Below, piece after piece: positions 7,614 through 16,785 of a DNA stretch of 64,000 nt. The position numbers and the translations under genes were made by a program. Under the pieces are notes generated by a model. The model saw only the letters and a program-made list of their open reading frames with translations, had not been told where the DNA came from and did no database searches. Source of the DNA: JAICUY01 sp035708065 (lineage in GTDB: Bacteria; Chloroflexota; Limnocylindria; QHBO01); NCBI GenBank assembly GCA_035708065.1, contig DASSTC010000057.1:1-64000 (forward strand). The letters run 5' to 3'. Within the stretch, counting starts at the first letter, position 1. Each line of letters begins with the position of its first letter.

Positions 7614-9078
7614 GTCGCTCGGCGAGACGGGCGGTGCGAGCTGGCTCGACGCGTTCCTCGCCGGCTGGCAACCGGGGAGCGGCGGTACTCGCGACGTTCG
7701 CGAGCCGGCGACGGGTCGTGCGCTCCTCTCGATGGCGGACTCGACCGTCGACGAGGTGGGTGCCGCCGCGGCGCGCGCGGCGGCCGCCCAGGTGGAATGG
7801 GCCGAGACGAACTACCAGGAGCGTGCGGCGATCCTGCGCCGAGCGGCCGACATCTACGAGGCGCATCGGTCCGAGTTCGGCGCGTGGACCCAGCGTGAGA
7901 CCGGCGCGCACTACAACAAGATGCACCACGAGCAGAACTTCACCGTGCAGGAGCTGCTCAACGCCTCGACCATGCCGTCGCAGCCGTACGGCTCGCTCAT
8001 GCCCTCGGCGGTCGGTCGGCTCTCGATCGCCAGGCGCGTGCCCCTCGGCGTCATCGGCGCGATCACGCCCTGGAACTCGCCGAGCGTGCTCGGCATGCGC
8101 GTCGTGGCTCCGGCCCTTGCGCTCGGCAACGCAGTGATCCTCAAGCCGGATCCGCAGACTCCGGTGTGCGGCGGCGCCATGTTCGCGGCGATCTTCGCCG
8201 AGGCCGGCCTGCCCGACGGCCTGCTGCAGATCGTGGTGGGCGACGCGGAGGTCGGCGAGGCGCTGGTCACCGACCCGAACGTCGCGATGGTCTCGTTCAC
8301 CGGTTCGACCGAGGTGGGACGCCGCGTCGGGGCGCTCGCCGGAGGCCTGCTCAAGAAGGTGTCGCTCGAGCTGGGCGGCAACAACGCCTTCGTCATCCTC
8401 GACGATGCCGATCTGCAGGCCGCCGCATCGGCCGGCGCCTACTCGGCGTTCCAGTTCCAGGGCCAGGTCTGCTTCGCGGTCGGCCGCCACATCGTGCATC
8501 GCTCGGTCGCCGACGAGTACGTCGAGCTCCTGGCGTCGAAGGCGAAGCGCCTGCGCCTGGGCGATCCCTACCGGGACGACGTCGACCTCGGGCCGATCGT
8601 CAACGAGCAGCAGCTCCGGCGCGTCGACGACATCGTCCAGCGCTCGGTCGAGCGCGGCGCGCGCCTAGCGGCGGGCGGCAGCCACCAGGGGCTCTTCTAC
8701 CAGCCGACCGTGCTTGCCGGCATCACCACCGAGTCACCGGCGTGGACCGACGAGATCTTCGGTCCGGTCGCGCCGGTCATCACCTTCGAGAGCGATGACG
8801 AGGCGGTCTCGCTGGCCAATGCGACCGACTACGGCCTGTCGGCCGGCGTCTATTGCCGATCGATCTCGCGCGGCCTGGCCGTCGCGAACCGGATCAAGGC
8901 GGGCATGGTCCATGTCAACGATCAGACCGTGAACGACGAGGCGATCGTGCCGTTCGGCGGCATGGGCGTCTCGGGCAACGGCGGGCGCTTCGGCGGCCTC
9001 GCGAACTACGAGGAGTTCAGCCAGTGGCAGTGGCTCACCGTTCGCGATGAAGGCAAGCTCTATCCGGCGCCGTACTGA
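7594..9078 (+). CDS. Aldehyde dehydrogenase (NAD(P)-dependent)
   Basis: This 494-residue ALDH superfamily enzyme has the general-base Glu in LELGG near residue 259 and the nucleophilic Cys in GQVCFA near 292, as well as the TPWNSP and GSTEVGR cofactor-binding segments. The subfamily resembles benzaldehyde/vanillin/salicylaldehyde dehydrogenases in the VHVNDQTVNDEA stretch. The start at 7594 is well set by AGGAGG at 7583-7588. It follows the GMC dehydrogenase and its small subunit with overlap, so it probably oxidises the aldehyde produced by that alcohol or sugar dehydrogenase to the acid. Confidence 0.92.
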   Translation: MVAITPESLGETGGASWLDAFLAGWQPGSGGTRDVREPATGRALLSMADSTVDEVGAAAARAAAAQVEWAETNYQERAAILRRAADIYEAHRSEFGAWTQRETGAHYNKMHHEQNFTVQELLNASTMPSQPYGSLMPSAVGRLSIARRVPLGVIGAITPWNSPSVLGMRVVAPALALGNAVILKPDPQTPVCGGAMFAAIFAEAGLPDGLLQIVVGDAEVGEALVTDPNVAMVSFTGSTEVGRRVGALAGGLLKKVSLELGGNNAFVILDDADLQAAASAGAYSAFQFQGQVCFAVGRHIVHRSVADEYVELLASKAKRLRLGDPYRDDVDLGPIVNEQQLRRVDDIVQRSVERGARLAAGGSHQGLFYQPTVLAGITTESPAWTDEIFGPVAPVITFESDDEAVSLANATDYGLSAGVYCRSISRGLAVANRIKAGMVHVNDQTVNDEAIVPFGGMGVSGNGGRFGGLANYEEFSQWQWLTVRDEGKLYPAPY

Positions 9079-9102
9079 GCGCACGGTGGGAGCAGCAGTC
9101 CG

Positions 9103-10335
9103 TCAGGCGGCGCGCATGTTGGAACCGAGCCGGCGCACGGCGAGGAGGCACAGGATCGCGCTGGCCGCGGCCAGGATCCAGAAGGCCACGTCGAACGAGC
9201 CGGTTGCGTCGCGGACCCAGCCGAGCAGCGCCGGCGCCACCGCCGCGAGCCCGAAGCCGCCGGCCAGCATCATCGCGGCATGCCCAGCGACCCGGTCCTG
9301 GCCGACATCGATCGGCATCGTCATCGACAGCGGGAAGAGGGCACCGAGCGCCAGGCCGCCGACGATGACCCAGACGACGACCGCGGCCGGCACGAGCTCG
9401 ATTCCGGCGATCGCCAGGGTGGTGATGACGCCAGCCACCAGGATGTACCGATGCCGGCTGGTCGCCCGGTCGGAGAGCCACGGGATCGTCAGCGTGGCCG
9501 GCAGGCAGGAGAGGTTGAGGATCGCGACCAGCCGTCCCGCGCTCTCCTCCGTCCAGCCCGCGTCGACGAACGCCGTCGGCAGCCAGGTGATCAACCCGTA
9601 GTAGCACAGCGAGTGGAGGGCAAAGATGGCGGTCATTCGCCAGGCAGCGGTCGATCCCCACGGGATGCGCGGTCGCTCTGCCGCGCTCGGCATCCGCGGC
9701 AGTGAGCGGGTCGTGGCCAGCCAGCCGGCGAGGATGAACGCGACGCCGACCGAGAAGACCGCCAGCGCGAAGCGCCAGTCGACGAGGATTGCCAGCGGCG
9801 CGGCGGTCGCGGCCGCGATGGCGGCGCCGGTCTGGATGCCGCCGCTGTACAGGCCGGTGGCGAAGCCGGTGCGCGCCGGGACCATGATCCGCACCGCGCG
9901 CGGCAGGAGCGCCCCGCCGACCGCGATGCCGATCCCGATGCCGATGGTTGCCACCAGGATCAGCGCGTACGAGGGCGCCAGCGCCCGCAGGACGCCGAAG
10001 ATCGTGATGGTGGCCAGCGCGCCGGTCATCGCATTGCGCAGCCCGATCCGATGCGCCAGGCGAACCGCCGGCAACGCGAAGAGCGCCATGCACAGCACCG
10101 GCACCGTGGTCAGCAGCCCGGCGAGCGTATGGGACACGCCCAGATCGCCCTGTATCGCGGGCAGCAGCGGCCCGAGGCCGACCAGCTGGGGTCGCAGCGC
10201 GAGCGCCGCGATCAGCAGCGCGGCAAGCGGACGGAAGCTCGTCGCCCCGACGGCGACCCGTGGCACAGTGCCGACGTCTGGGTTCGCAAGCTCGCGCAAG
10301 ACCGGCGTGGATACCTCGAAGAAAAGCGTTTCCAT
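9103..10335 (-). CDS. MFS transporter, CynX/NimT-like
   Basis: This 410-residue, 12-segment major facilitator has the RPQLVGLGPLLPAIQ stretch near the first helix that is typical of the CynX/NimT branch (cyanate, nitroimidazole and organic-acid carriers). It lies convergent to the aldehyde dehydrogenase gene and divergent from the sugar-binding protein gene. The ATG at 10335 follows a TAGGAT -10-like hexamer about 19 nt upstream. The substrate is unknown; uptake or efflux of an acid product of the neighbouring oxidation genes is plausible. Confidence 0.85.
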   Translation of the reverse strand: METLFFEVSTPVLRELANPDVGTVPRVAVGATSFRPLAALLIAALALRPQLVGLGPLLPAIQGDLGVSHTLAGLLTTVPVLCMALFALPAVRLAHRIGLRNAMTGALATITIFGVLRALAPSYALILVATIGIGIGIAVGGALLPRAVRIMVPARTGFATGLYSGGIQTGAAIAAATAAPLAILVDWRFALAVFSVGVAFILAGWLATTRSLPRMPSAAERPRIPWGSTAAWRMTAIFALHSLCYYGLITWLPTAFVDAGWTEESAGRLVAILNLSCLPATLTIPWLSDRATSRHRYILVAGVITTLAIAGIELVPAAVVVWVIVGGLALGALFPLSMTMPIDVGQDRVAGHAAMMLAGGFGLAAVAPALLGWVRDATGSFDVAFWILAAASAILCLLAVRRLGSNMRAA

Positions 10336-10416
10336 CCGCGGGCGTAGACGCTATCCTACCGCCGTTCCACGCCCTGAACGCCACGTCTGGGGGACCTCGA
10401 CAACACAAGGAGGTGG

Positions 10417-10470
10417 ATGAGAGACTGCCGCGTCGTTGGGGGAGAGAGATACGGAGGATTTGGCGACTGA
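10417..10470 (+). CDS. Candidate 17-residue leader peptide upstream of sugar-binding protein gene
   Basis: An ATG at 10417 lies 3 nt after a perfect AAGGAGG (10407-10413) and opens a frame that encodes MRDCRVVGGERYGGFGD. Its stop TGA (10468-10470) shares its A with the ATG of the binding-protein gene (TGATG). Such a stop-start junction allows re-initiation, so translation of the importer gene may depend on this short frame. The 3-nt Shine-Dalgarno spacing is tight, and the alternative is that the site belongs to an in-frame GTG at 10413, which however lies inside the Shine-Dalgarno itself. Confidence 0.4.
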   Translation: MRDCRVVGGERYGGFGD

Positions 10471-11612
10471 TGTTGAGTAAGACACGAGTCAGGACCCTGA
10501 GCGCCGTGCTGGCTGTCGGGTTGCTGACGGTTGCTTGCGGGGGCGGGCAGGGCTCGTCCTCACCCACCGCGTCGGGGTCGACCCCGGCGAGCGGTGGCAC
10601 GTCCGGCGGCACGTATGCGCTGGGCTACTCCAACGGCGGTGGCGTCGGCAACGGGTTCCGCGAGGAGCAGGTCTGCACCGCCAAGGCGCAGGCGCTCGTC
10701 TCGGATGACGTCTCCAAGCTGACCACCATCCACCGCAACACCGATGCGGCCGGCCAGCTCTCCGACATCCGCGACCTGATCGCCGCGGGCGTCAACGCCA
10801 TCGTGTTCAACCCGAATGATCCTGCCGCCCTCAACCCGGCGCTCGAGGAAGCGCATGCGGCCGGCATCAAGACCGTATCGGTCGACGCGTACGTCACCGA
10901 TCCGAACACCTACAACCTGTACAACAACCAGGTGAAGTACGCCGAGCTCGGCGCCAAGTGGCTGTTCGACAAGCTCGGCGGCAAGGGCACCGTCTACTAC
11001 ATGCGCGGTCTCGCGGGCAACTCGGCCGACAGCGACCGCGACAAGGGCTTCAAGAACGTCCTGAAGGACTACCCGGACATCAAGATCGTCCCGAACGAGG
11101 AAGGCGTCTTCACCGGCTGGGATCCGGCAACCACGACCCAGCTGATCAACGACTTCATCGCAAGCGGGCAGTACGACCAGATCAACGGCATCTGGACGTC
11201 CGGCATGGACTCGCAGGTCGTCGACGCGGTGAAGGCCGCCGGCAAGAAGTACGTGCCGATCGTCGGCGCGGACCTCGGCGCATTCGTCGGCCAGCTGCTG
11301 AACCCGACCGACTATCCGGGCCTCGAGGGCGCGGCGGTGACCAACACCGCGGCCGTCGGCGGCGCCGGCATCACGCTCGCGCTGAAGCTGCTGAAGGGCG
11401 AATCGGTCCAGACCGATCCGTCGGCCAGCCAGCCGAACACCGTGCTGCTCGACCCCGTCATCGCTGACAACACCAGTGACGAGGGCAAGAGCACGCTCAA
11501 GTCATGGCAGGTCGATGGCCTCGATCCGCTGTGGCCGCTGGGCCTGAAGGTCGAGGGCTGGACCTCGTACACGCCGGAGCAGGCGATCGCCTGCAAGGGC
11601 CCGGGCGAGTAA
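10470..11612 (+). CDS. Sugar ABC transporter substrate-binding lipoprotein
   Basis: This 380-residue periplasmic binding protein of the ribose/xylose type begins with a basic n-region, a hydrophobic stretch and LTVAC, so Cys23 is the likely lipidation site. The Gly/Ser/Thr-rich linker after it is typical of tethered receptors. Mature-domain motifs include VFNPNDPAALNPAL and GKGTVYYMRGLAGNSADSDR, as in pentose- or hexose-binding type I receptors. GGAGG lies 12 nt before ATG 10470, and the start is also fused to the stop of an upstream short frame. It is the first structural gene of the importer operon; a strong stem-loop follows it, which should keep its mRNA more abundant than that of the other components. 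Confidence 0.9.
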   Translation: MLSKTRVRTLSAVLAVGLLTVACGGGQGSSSPTASGSTPASGGTSGGTYALGYSNGGGVGNGFREEQVCTAKAQALVSDDVSKLTTIHRNTDAAGQLSDIRDLIAAGVNAIVFNPNDPAALNPALEEAHAAGIKTVSVDAYVTDPNTYNLYNNQVKYAELGAKWLFDKLGGKGTVYYMRGLAGNSADSDRDKGFKNVLKDYPDIKIVPNEEGVFTGWDPATTTQLINDFIASGQYDQINGIWTSGMDSQVVDAVKAAGKKYVPIVGADLGAFVGQLLNPTDYPGLEGAAVTNTAAVGGAGITLALKLLKGESVQTDPSASQPNTVLLDPVIADNTSDEGKSTLKSWQVDGLDPLWPLGLKVEGWTSYTPEQAIACKGPGE

Positions 11613-11637
11613 CGGGCCGACCAGGCCCCGGAACACG

Positions 11638-11668
11638 AGTGGGAAGGTCCGCCGCGGACCTTCCCACT
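11638..11668 (+). terminator. Intra-operon stem-loop between binding protein and ATPase genes
   Basis: AGTGGGAAGGTCCGC (11638-11652) is a perfect inverted match of 11654-11668, giving a 13-15 bp GC-rich stem. No T-tract follows, so it is more likely an attenuator or an mRNA 3'-end stabiliser than a full terminator. The downstream ATPase gene starts 12 nt after it. Confidence 0.7.
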
Positions 11669-11679
11669 TCACCCACCCG

Positions 11680-13209
11680 ATGACCTCCACGGAACGCGCG
11701 CCGCTGCTCGAGGCGACCGATGTCGTCAAGAGCTACGGCGCGGTCACCGCCCTGCGGGGCGCATCGCTGTCGGTGCTGCCCGGCGAAGTGCACGCCCTGA
11801 TGGGCGCCAACGGCGCCGGCAAGAGCACGTTCGTCAAGATCCTGACCGGCGCCGTTCGGCCGGACGGCGGCCGCATCCTGGTCCGCGGCCGCGAGCGGCG
11901 CGCGCATTCGCCGGCCGAGGCGCGGCGCCACGGGGTCGTATCGGTCTACCAGGAACCCGCACTCATCCCGGACCTCGACATCCGCGACAACCTGCGCCTG
12001 ACCCGCACGCCGCTCGAGCCGTTCCGCGGCTGGCTGGCGAAGCTCGGCCTGCCGGAGATCAACCTGTCGAGCCCGGCGCGGCGCCTGCCGCTGGCATCGC
12101 TGCGCATCATCGACCTGGCGCGTGCGCTGGCGATCGAGCCGGACGTGCTGCTGCTCGACGAGATCACCGCGGCGCTGCCGGCCAACTTCACCGAGCGCGT
12201 GCTCGACGTGGTCAACTCGCACCGCGGCGGCGAACGCTCGATCATCTTCATCTCACACCGCATGACCGAGATCGGCACGATCTGCGACCGCGCCACCGTG
12301 CTGCGCGAGGGCCAGACCGTCGGTGTCGTCGAGATGGCGACCGCCGGCGCCGACGACCGGATCGTCGAGCTGATGCTCGGCCAGATCGAGGCGATGCCCG
12401 CCCGCCTCGTGGCGGGTGCCGCGGGCCACGGAGACGTCACGCCGCGCCTCTCGGCGCGCGGGCTGCGGCAGGGCAGCAAGCTCTCCGACGCGAGCTTCGA
12501 CCTCTACGCCGGCGAGGTGCTCGGCGTTGTGGCACTCGAAGGGCAGGGCCAGGACGAGCTGTTCGACGTCCTCTCCGGATCGGTGCGGGCCGATGGCGGC
12601 GAGCTGCTGGTGGACGGTCGGCCGGTGAGCTTCCGGCATCCCGCCGACGCCATCAGCAGCGGGATCGTCTTCGTGCCCGCGGATCGCGCGGAGGCGCTGC
12701 TCATGCAACGCTCCGTGCGAGAGAACATCGGCCTGCCGCTGATCACCGGCCTGCGTCACTGGGGACTGATCCCGGCTCGCCGCGAGGAGCGGCAGGTGAG
12801 GGAGTCGATCGAGACGCTGCAGATCGACACGCGGGCGCAGCGCGAGGTCCGCCGGCTGTCGGGCGGGAACCAGCAGAAGGTGACGATCGCGCGCTGGGTC
12901 GCCGGCGGAGTCAGCACCATGCTGTGCTTCGATCCGACGCGGGGCATCGACATTCGGACCAAGCAGCAGATCTACCGGCTGCTGCGCGACCTCGCGGAGG
13001 CGGGCGCGGCCGTCCTGCTGAACACCTCCGAGCTCAAGGAGGTCCAGCTCGTGTGTGACCGCGCGATCGTCCTGTTCAATGGGCGGGTGGTGGGCGAAGT
13101 CGATGCGGCACACGCCGACGAGGCGACCTTGCTGCGCGCGGCGCACAACCTCGGGCCGCAGCATGCGGCGGCAGCGTCGGCGGCCGGCATGGTCGCGGCG
13201 GACGCATGA
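11680..13209 (+). CDS. Sugar ABC importer ATPase, two fused nucleotide-binding domains (RbsA/XylG-like)
   Basis: This 509-residue protein has two ABC domains. Domain 1 carries Walker A GANGAGKST (42-50) and Walker B LLLDEITAALP but a degenerate signature (LPLASLRIID instead of LSxGE). Domain 2 has the family's degenerate Walker A (EGQGQ), a good signature RRLSGGNQQK, and a Walker B that reads CFDPTRGID, lacking the catalytic glutamate of LDEPTRG. Loss of one site is common in this importer family, so hydrolysis probably occurs mainly at one composite site. It is followed with 4-bp overlaps by two permease genes, completing the importer. Confidence 0.92.
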   Translation: MTSTERAPLLEATDVVKSYGAVTALRGASLSVLPGEVHALMGANGAGKSTFVKILTGAVRPDGGRILVRGRERRAHSPAEARRHGVVSVYQEPALIPDLDIRDNLRLTRTPLEPFRGWLAKLGLPEINLSSPARRLPLASLRIIDLARALAIEPDVLLLDEITAALPANFTERVLDVVNSHRGGERSIIFISHRMTEIGTICDRATVLREGQTVGVVEMATAGADDRIVELMLGQIEAMPARLVAGAAGHGDVTPRLSARGLRQGSKLSDASFDLYAGEVLGVVALEGQGQDELFDVLSGSVRADGGELLVDGRPVSFRHPADAISSGIVFVPADRAEALLMQRSVRENIGLPLITGLRHWGLIPARREERQVRESIETLQIDTRAQREVRRLSGGNQQKVTIARWVAGGVSTMLCFDPTRGIDIRTKQQIYRLLRDLAEAGAAVLLNTSELKEVQLVCDRAIVLFNGRVVGEVDAAHADEATLLRAAHNLGPQHAAAASAAGMVAADA

Positions 13210-14210
13210 CGGCGATCAGCGGCCGCGTCGGCTCGCTTCGCTCCGGCCCGCGCGAGCTGGCGGTCGGCTGGGTGCGCCGCAACGGCTGGACCGCCGGTCT
13301 CATCGTGTTCCTCGCGGCGCTGCTCCTGTTCACCAAGCTCATCCAGCCGAACTACGGGATCCCCGGCCTGCAGGGCCTCGCGATCTCGGTGCTGCCCCTG
13401 GCCCTTGCCGCCGTCGCGCAGGCGGTCGTCGTCATCGCCGGCGGCCTGGACCTGTCGATCGGCTCGCTCATGGCGCTCACCAGCGTGATCAGCGCCACGC
13501 TGATGCAGGGCCAGAGCCCCGAGGTCGCGGTGCTGATCGTCATCGGCGTCCTGCTGCTCGGCCTGGTGCTGGGAGCGATCAACGGCGGGCTGGTGGTGCT
13601 GACCAAGGTGCCCGACATTGTCGTCACGTTGGCGATGCTGTACGTCTGGGCCGGCTTCGCGCTGCTCGTGCGGCCGGCACCCGGTGGCGAGGCCGCCGAC
13701 TGGCTGCGCCAGCTCGTCCTCGGCTCGTTCGTCTTCGACTGGCTGCCGAAGGCGGCGGTGGTGCTGGTCGTGGTCGTCGCGCTGGTCTGGGTGCCGGTCG
13801 TCCGCTCGAGGCTCGGGCTGTCGATCTATGCCGTCGGCAGCAACGCGCTGGCTGCGTTCCGCAGCGGCGTGTCGGTCGAGCGCACGAAGTTCCTGGCGTA
13901 CGTGCTTGCCGGGCTCTTCGCCGCGCTTGCGGGGCTGTCGCTGACCGCGAGCACTGGGATCGGCACGCCGGTGCCCGGGCCGTACACGCTCATGAGCGTC
14001 GCCGCGGTGGTGCTCGGCGGCGTGAGCCTGGCGGGAGGTCGGGGGGGCCTGTTCGGGACGCTGGTCGCCGTCGTCATCCTGCAGCTCATTCGTACCGACA
14101 TGACGTTCCTGAGCGTGAACACCAACCTGGCCGTCGTGGCGCAGGGCGTCATCCTCATCGTGGTGGTCATGGTCGGCAGCCTGATCCAGATGCGGAGGAG
14201 CCGCGTGTGA
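13206..14210 (+). CDS. Sugar ABC importer permease 1 (RbsC-like)
   Basis: This 334-residue integral membrane protein has about ten hydrophobic helices and the branched-chain/ribose permease motifs GGLDLSIGSLMALTSV and VLGGVSLAGGRGG, where the latter marks the loop that contacts the ATPase. The ATG lies in the ATGA overlap with the ATPase gene. Together with the next permease it should form a heterodimeric channel. Confidence 0.92.
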   Translation: MTAISGRVGSLRSGPRELAVGWVRRNGWTAGLIVFLAALLLFTKLIQPNYGIPGLQGLAISVLPLALAAVAQAVVVIAGGLDLSIGSLMALTSVISATLMQGQSPEVAVLIVIGVLLLGLVLGAINGGLVVLTKVPDIVVTLAMLYVWAGFALLVRPAPGGEAADWLRQLVLGSFVFDWLPKAAVVLVVVVALVWVPVVRSRLGLSIYAVGSNALAAFRSGVSVERTKFLAYVLAGLFAALAGLSLTASTGIGTPVPGPYTLMSVAAVVLGGVSLAGGRGGLFGTLVAVVILQLIRTDMTFLSVNTNLAVVAQGVILIVVVMVGSLIQMRRSRV

Positions 14211-15193
14211 CCGAGGCAGTTCACGGCCTGCCGATCCGCGGCCAGGCGTCCTGGCGTCGCACGCTTCGCGACCGGCCGATCATTCCCCTGCTGATCCTGC
14301 TCGCGCTGCTGGTGCTCGCGATCCAGATCGCGCAGCCCGGGGTGGTCGGGCCGGCCTGGGCCGGCTACGTGCTGCGCCAGGCGATCCCGCTGGCGATCCT
14401 GGCGGGCTGCCAGACCATCGTGATGCTGACCGCCGGCATCGACCTGTCGGTCGGGGCGATCGCCTCGATGGCGGGCTTCCTGGTGGCCACGCTGGTCGCC
14501 GGCCAGGGGCTGCCGATCGCCATCCTGGCCGCCCTCGTCGCCGCGGCGCTGGCGGGCTTCGTCAACGGCATCGGCGTCGGCGTCTTCCGCGTCCACCCGC
14601 TGATCATGACCCTCGGCATGAGCCTGGTGGTGCTCGGCTTCGCCAATGTCTGGCAGCTGATGATGGTTCAGACGGGGTCCGGCGTGCCGGCGGAGCTGCG
14701 GACGATCGGCTCCGGGACGATCTCCGGCATCGTGCCGATGAGCCTGTTCGTGTTCGTGCCGGTCGCCCTGATCATCCTGTTCGGGCTGCGCACCACCGGG
14801 TTCGGCCGCCTGCTGTACGCCATCGGCGACAATCCGATCGCGGCACGCCTCTCCGGCGCGCGGTCGTGGAAGGTGCTCACCGCGCTGTACATCATCTCGG
14901 CGCTGCTGGCCGCGATCGCGGGCTTCCTGGTCACCGGCCTGACGAACACCGCGAGCGTCACGCTGGCCGATTCGCTGGTGCTGCCCTCGGTCGCCGCCGC
15001 GGTCATCGGCGGGACGTCGATCTTCGGCGGCCGCGGCGGCTACGGCGGGACGATCGTGGGCGCGCTGATCCTCACCGTCCTGGCCGCACTGCTCACCATC
15101 CTGCACCTGCCCGAGCCGACGCGGCAGATCGTCTACGGCGCGCTCATCGTGCTCGTCGCCGCGGCCTACACCAAGGTCACCCTGGAGAGCTAG
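14207..15193 (+). CDS. Sugar ABC importer permease 2 (RbsC-like)
   Basis: This 328-residue paralogue of the preceding permease has AGIDLSVGAIASMAG and VIGGTSIFGGRGGYGG motifs. The GTG start at 14207 overlaps the previous stop (GTGA). Two different permease subunits plus one fused ATPase and one binding protein is a standard layout for pentose, autoinducer-2 and rhamnose-type importers. The operon ends here, 15 bp from the convergent creatininase-family gene, and no obvious terminator hairpin lies between. Confidence 0.92.
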   Translation: MTEAVHGLPIRGQASWRRTLRDRPIIPLLILLALLVLAIQIAQPGVVGPAWAGYVLRQAIPLAILAGCQTIVMLTAGIDLSVGAIASMAGFLVATLVAGQGLPIAILAALVAAALAGFVNGIGVGVFRVHPLIMTLGMSLVVLGFANVWQLMMVQTGSGVPAELRTIGSGTISGIVPMSLFVFVPVALIILFGLRTTGFGRLLYAIGDNPIAARLSGARSWKVLTALYIISALLAAIAGFLVTGLTNTASVTLADSLVLPSVAAAVIGGTSIFGGRGGYGGTIVGALILTVLAALLTILHLPEPTRQIVYGALIVLVAAAYTKVTLES

Positions 15194-15208
15194 CCGAACC
15201 CGTCCGGC

Positions 15209-15997
15209 TCAGCGCGGCGGCATCGCCTCGAAGCTGGCGTCGATCTCGCCGAGGACCCGCACCGTGGCATTCGTGACCACGCTGAGGTAGCGCTCGCCGA
15301 ACTCCGCCGTCGCCTCGCGCGCGTCGCCCCACGTGCCGGAGTGCGAGGCGCGGTACACCGACCCGGGCGTCGAGAAGAAGAAGGCGGTGTGCACCGGCGC
15401 CTGGTTGGTGACGTCGGGGAACGGCGGCATCTCGGCGTTGGCGGCGTCCATGTCGACCAGCTCCGGATCGATGGCCAGCACCGCCGAGATCTCCCCGCGG
15501 TTGGCATGCAGGCCGGTCGACGGGCCGAAGAACTCCGACGCCTCCTCGGCGCTCATCCCGTCCCAGTAGTTGATCGGGAAGGCCTGCACGCCGGTCGGCA
15601 GCCGGGACGCCGCATTGGCACACGCATAGGCGATCGCGTAGGTGTTGTCGTAGTGGCCGTTGAGGAAGACGATCCGCCTGAAGCCCATGGCGGCGAGCGA
15701 CGCCGCGACATCCTCGACGAGCGCCATGAAGGTCGGGATGCGCAGATGCGCGACGCCGGTGAACCCGACGTGCGGGTACGAGAGCCCGTAGTTGATCGAC
15801 GGTGCGATCGCGGCGCCGATGCGCTCCGCCACCCGCCGGGCGACCTCCGTCGGCACCAGCACGTCGGTCAGGAGCGGGCCGTGCGGCCCGTGCTGCTCGG
15901 TCGAGCCGGTCGGGACCAGCACGGTGCCGTGCTCGGCCACGAACGCCTCGACCTCGCGATTGGTCATCTCCCCGAGGAACGCGGTCGCGCGCTTCAT
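15209..15997 (-). CDS. Creatininase-family amidohydrolase
   Basis: This 262-residue protein has the creatininase-family metal motifs GSTEQHGPHG, LNGHYDN and HANRGE. The family includes creatininase, the mycofactocin peptidase MftE and the riboflavin-pathway FAPy deformylase ArfB; it also occurs often in sugar-catabolic clusters with unknown amide or lactone substrates. It is the last gene of a minus-strand operon with the aldolase, isomerase and MocA-type dehydrogenase. An AGGAGG-like ribosome site precedes ATG 15997. No mycofactocin genes are visible, so a hydrolase acting on a sugar-derived amide or cyclic compound is inferred. Confidence 0.85.
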   Translation of the reverse strand: MKRATAFLGEMTNREVEAFVAEHGTVLVPTGSTEQHGPHGPLLTDVLVPTEVARRVAERIGAAIAPSINYGLSYPHVGFTGVAHLRIPTFMALVEDVAASLAAMGFRRIVFLNGHYDNTYAIAYACANAASRLPTGVQAFPINYWDGMSAEEASEFFGPSTGLHANRGEISAVLAIDPELVDMDAANAEMPPFPDVTNQAPVHTAFFFSTPGSVYRASHSGTWGDAREATAEFGERYLSVVTNATVRVLGEIDASFEAMPPR

Positions 15998-16020
15998 CCG
16001 GTCGAATCCTCCTGTGCGGC

Positions 16021-16785
16021 TCAGTACGCGCCGCTGTCGTCGACGCCGCCGCTGGCCGCGGTCGCCGCGACGGTCGAGCCCGCCTTGCGAGCGCGGAAGT
16101 CGTCGATGATCGTCTTCGTCGCCGTCGCGCCGATGCGGGTGACGCCGAGTGCCATGACCTCGAGCAGCGCGTCGAGCGTCCGGACGCCGCCGGCCGCCTT
16201 GATCCGGACGTGCGGCGAGGTGTTGGCGCGCATGAGGCGCAGGTCGTGGTGCGTGGCGCCGCTCGGCGCGTAGCCGGTCGAGGTCTTCACGAAGTCGGCG
16301 CCGGCCGCCTCGGAGAGATGGCAGGCACGGATCTTCTCGTCGTCGGTGAGGTAGGCGTTCTCGAAGATCACCTTGACGATCGCGCCGCGCGCATGCGCGA
16401 CGTCGACGACCGCCGCGATATCGGCCTGCACGTCGTCATCGCGCCCCGACTTCAGCGCGCCGATCGGCAGCACCATGTCGAGCTCGGTGGCGCCGTCGTC
16501 GAGCGCGTGCTGTGCCTCGAAGACCTTCGTGGCGGTCAGATGGTTGCCATGCGGGAAGCCGACCGTGGCCGCGATGCCCACATCGGTTCCGGCCAGCAGC
16601 TCGCGCGCTCGCGCGACATCGGCCGGTCGCACGCAGACGGTCGCGACGTCGTACTCGACCGCCAGGCGGCAGCCGTCGGCGATGAACGCGTCGTCGAGCT
16701 CAGGGCGCAGCAGCGAATGGTCGATCGTCTTGGCGATGTCTCGCTCGGTCAGGTCCGCGATCGAGAGCGGTGTCACGTCGCTCAC
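16021..16785 (-). CDS. deoC: Deoxyribose-phosphate aldolase
   Basis: This 254-residue class I aldolase shows Schiff-base Lys167 in FVKTSTGY, Asp103 in ELDMV and a second lysine, Lys196, in RIKAAGGVRT. These match the E. coli DeoC catalytic set. It would split 2-deoxyribose-5-phosphate to acetaldehyde and glyceraldehyde-3-phosphate, or act on a similar keto-sugar phosphate. The GTG start at 16785 overlaps the stop of the upstream isomerase gene (GTGA). The acetaldehyde could be consumed by an aldehyde dehydrogenase such as the one at 7594. No nucleoside phosphorylase or phosphopentomutase is near, so the substrate may be a related deoxysugar. Confidence 0.9.
   Translation of the reverse strand: MSDVTPLSIADLTERDIAKTIDHSLLRPELDDAFIADGCRLAVEYDVATVCVRPADVARARELLAGTDVGIAATVGFPHGNHLTATKVFEAQHALDDGATELDMVLPIGALKSGRDDDVQADIAAVVDVAHARGAIVKVIFENAYLTDDEKIRACHLSEAAGADFVKTSTGYAPSGATHHDLRLMRANTSPHVRIKAAGGVRTLDALLEVMALGVTRIGATATKTIIDDFRARKAGSTVAATAASGGVDDSGAY

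Noticed and set aside
13826..15106. 426-codon minus-strand frame opposite the permease genes
   Set aside because: Translation is rich in Asp/Arg/Gln/His repeats, a typical antisense product of membrane-protein genes at high GC.
15209..15997. Mycofactocin peptidase MftE
   Set aside because: The family fits, but no other mycofactocin gene is present; kept as creatininase-family only.
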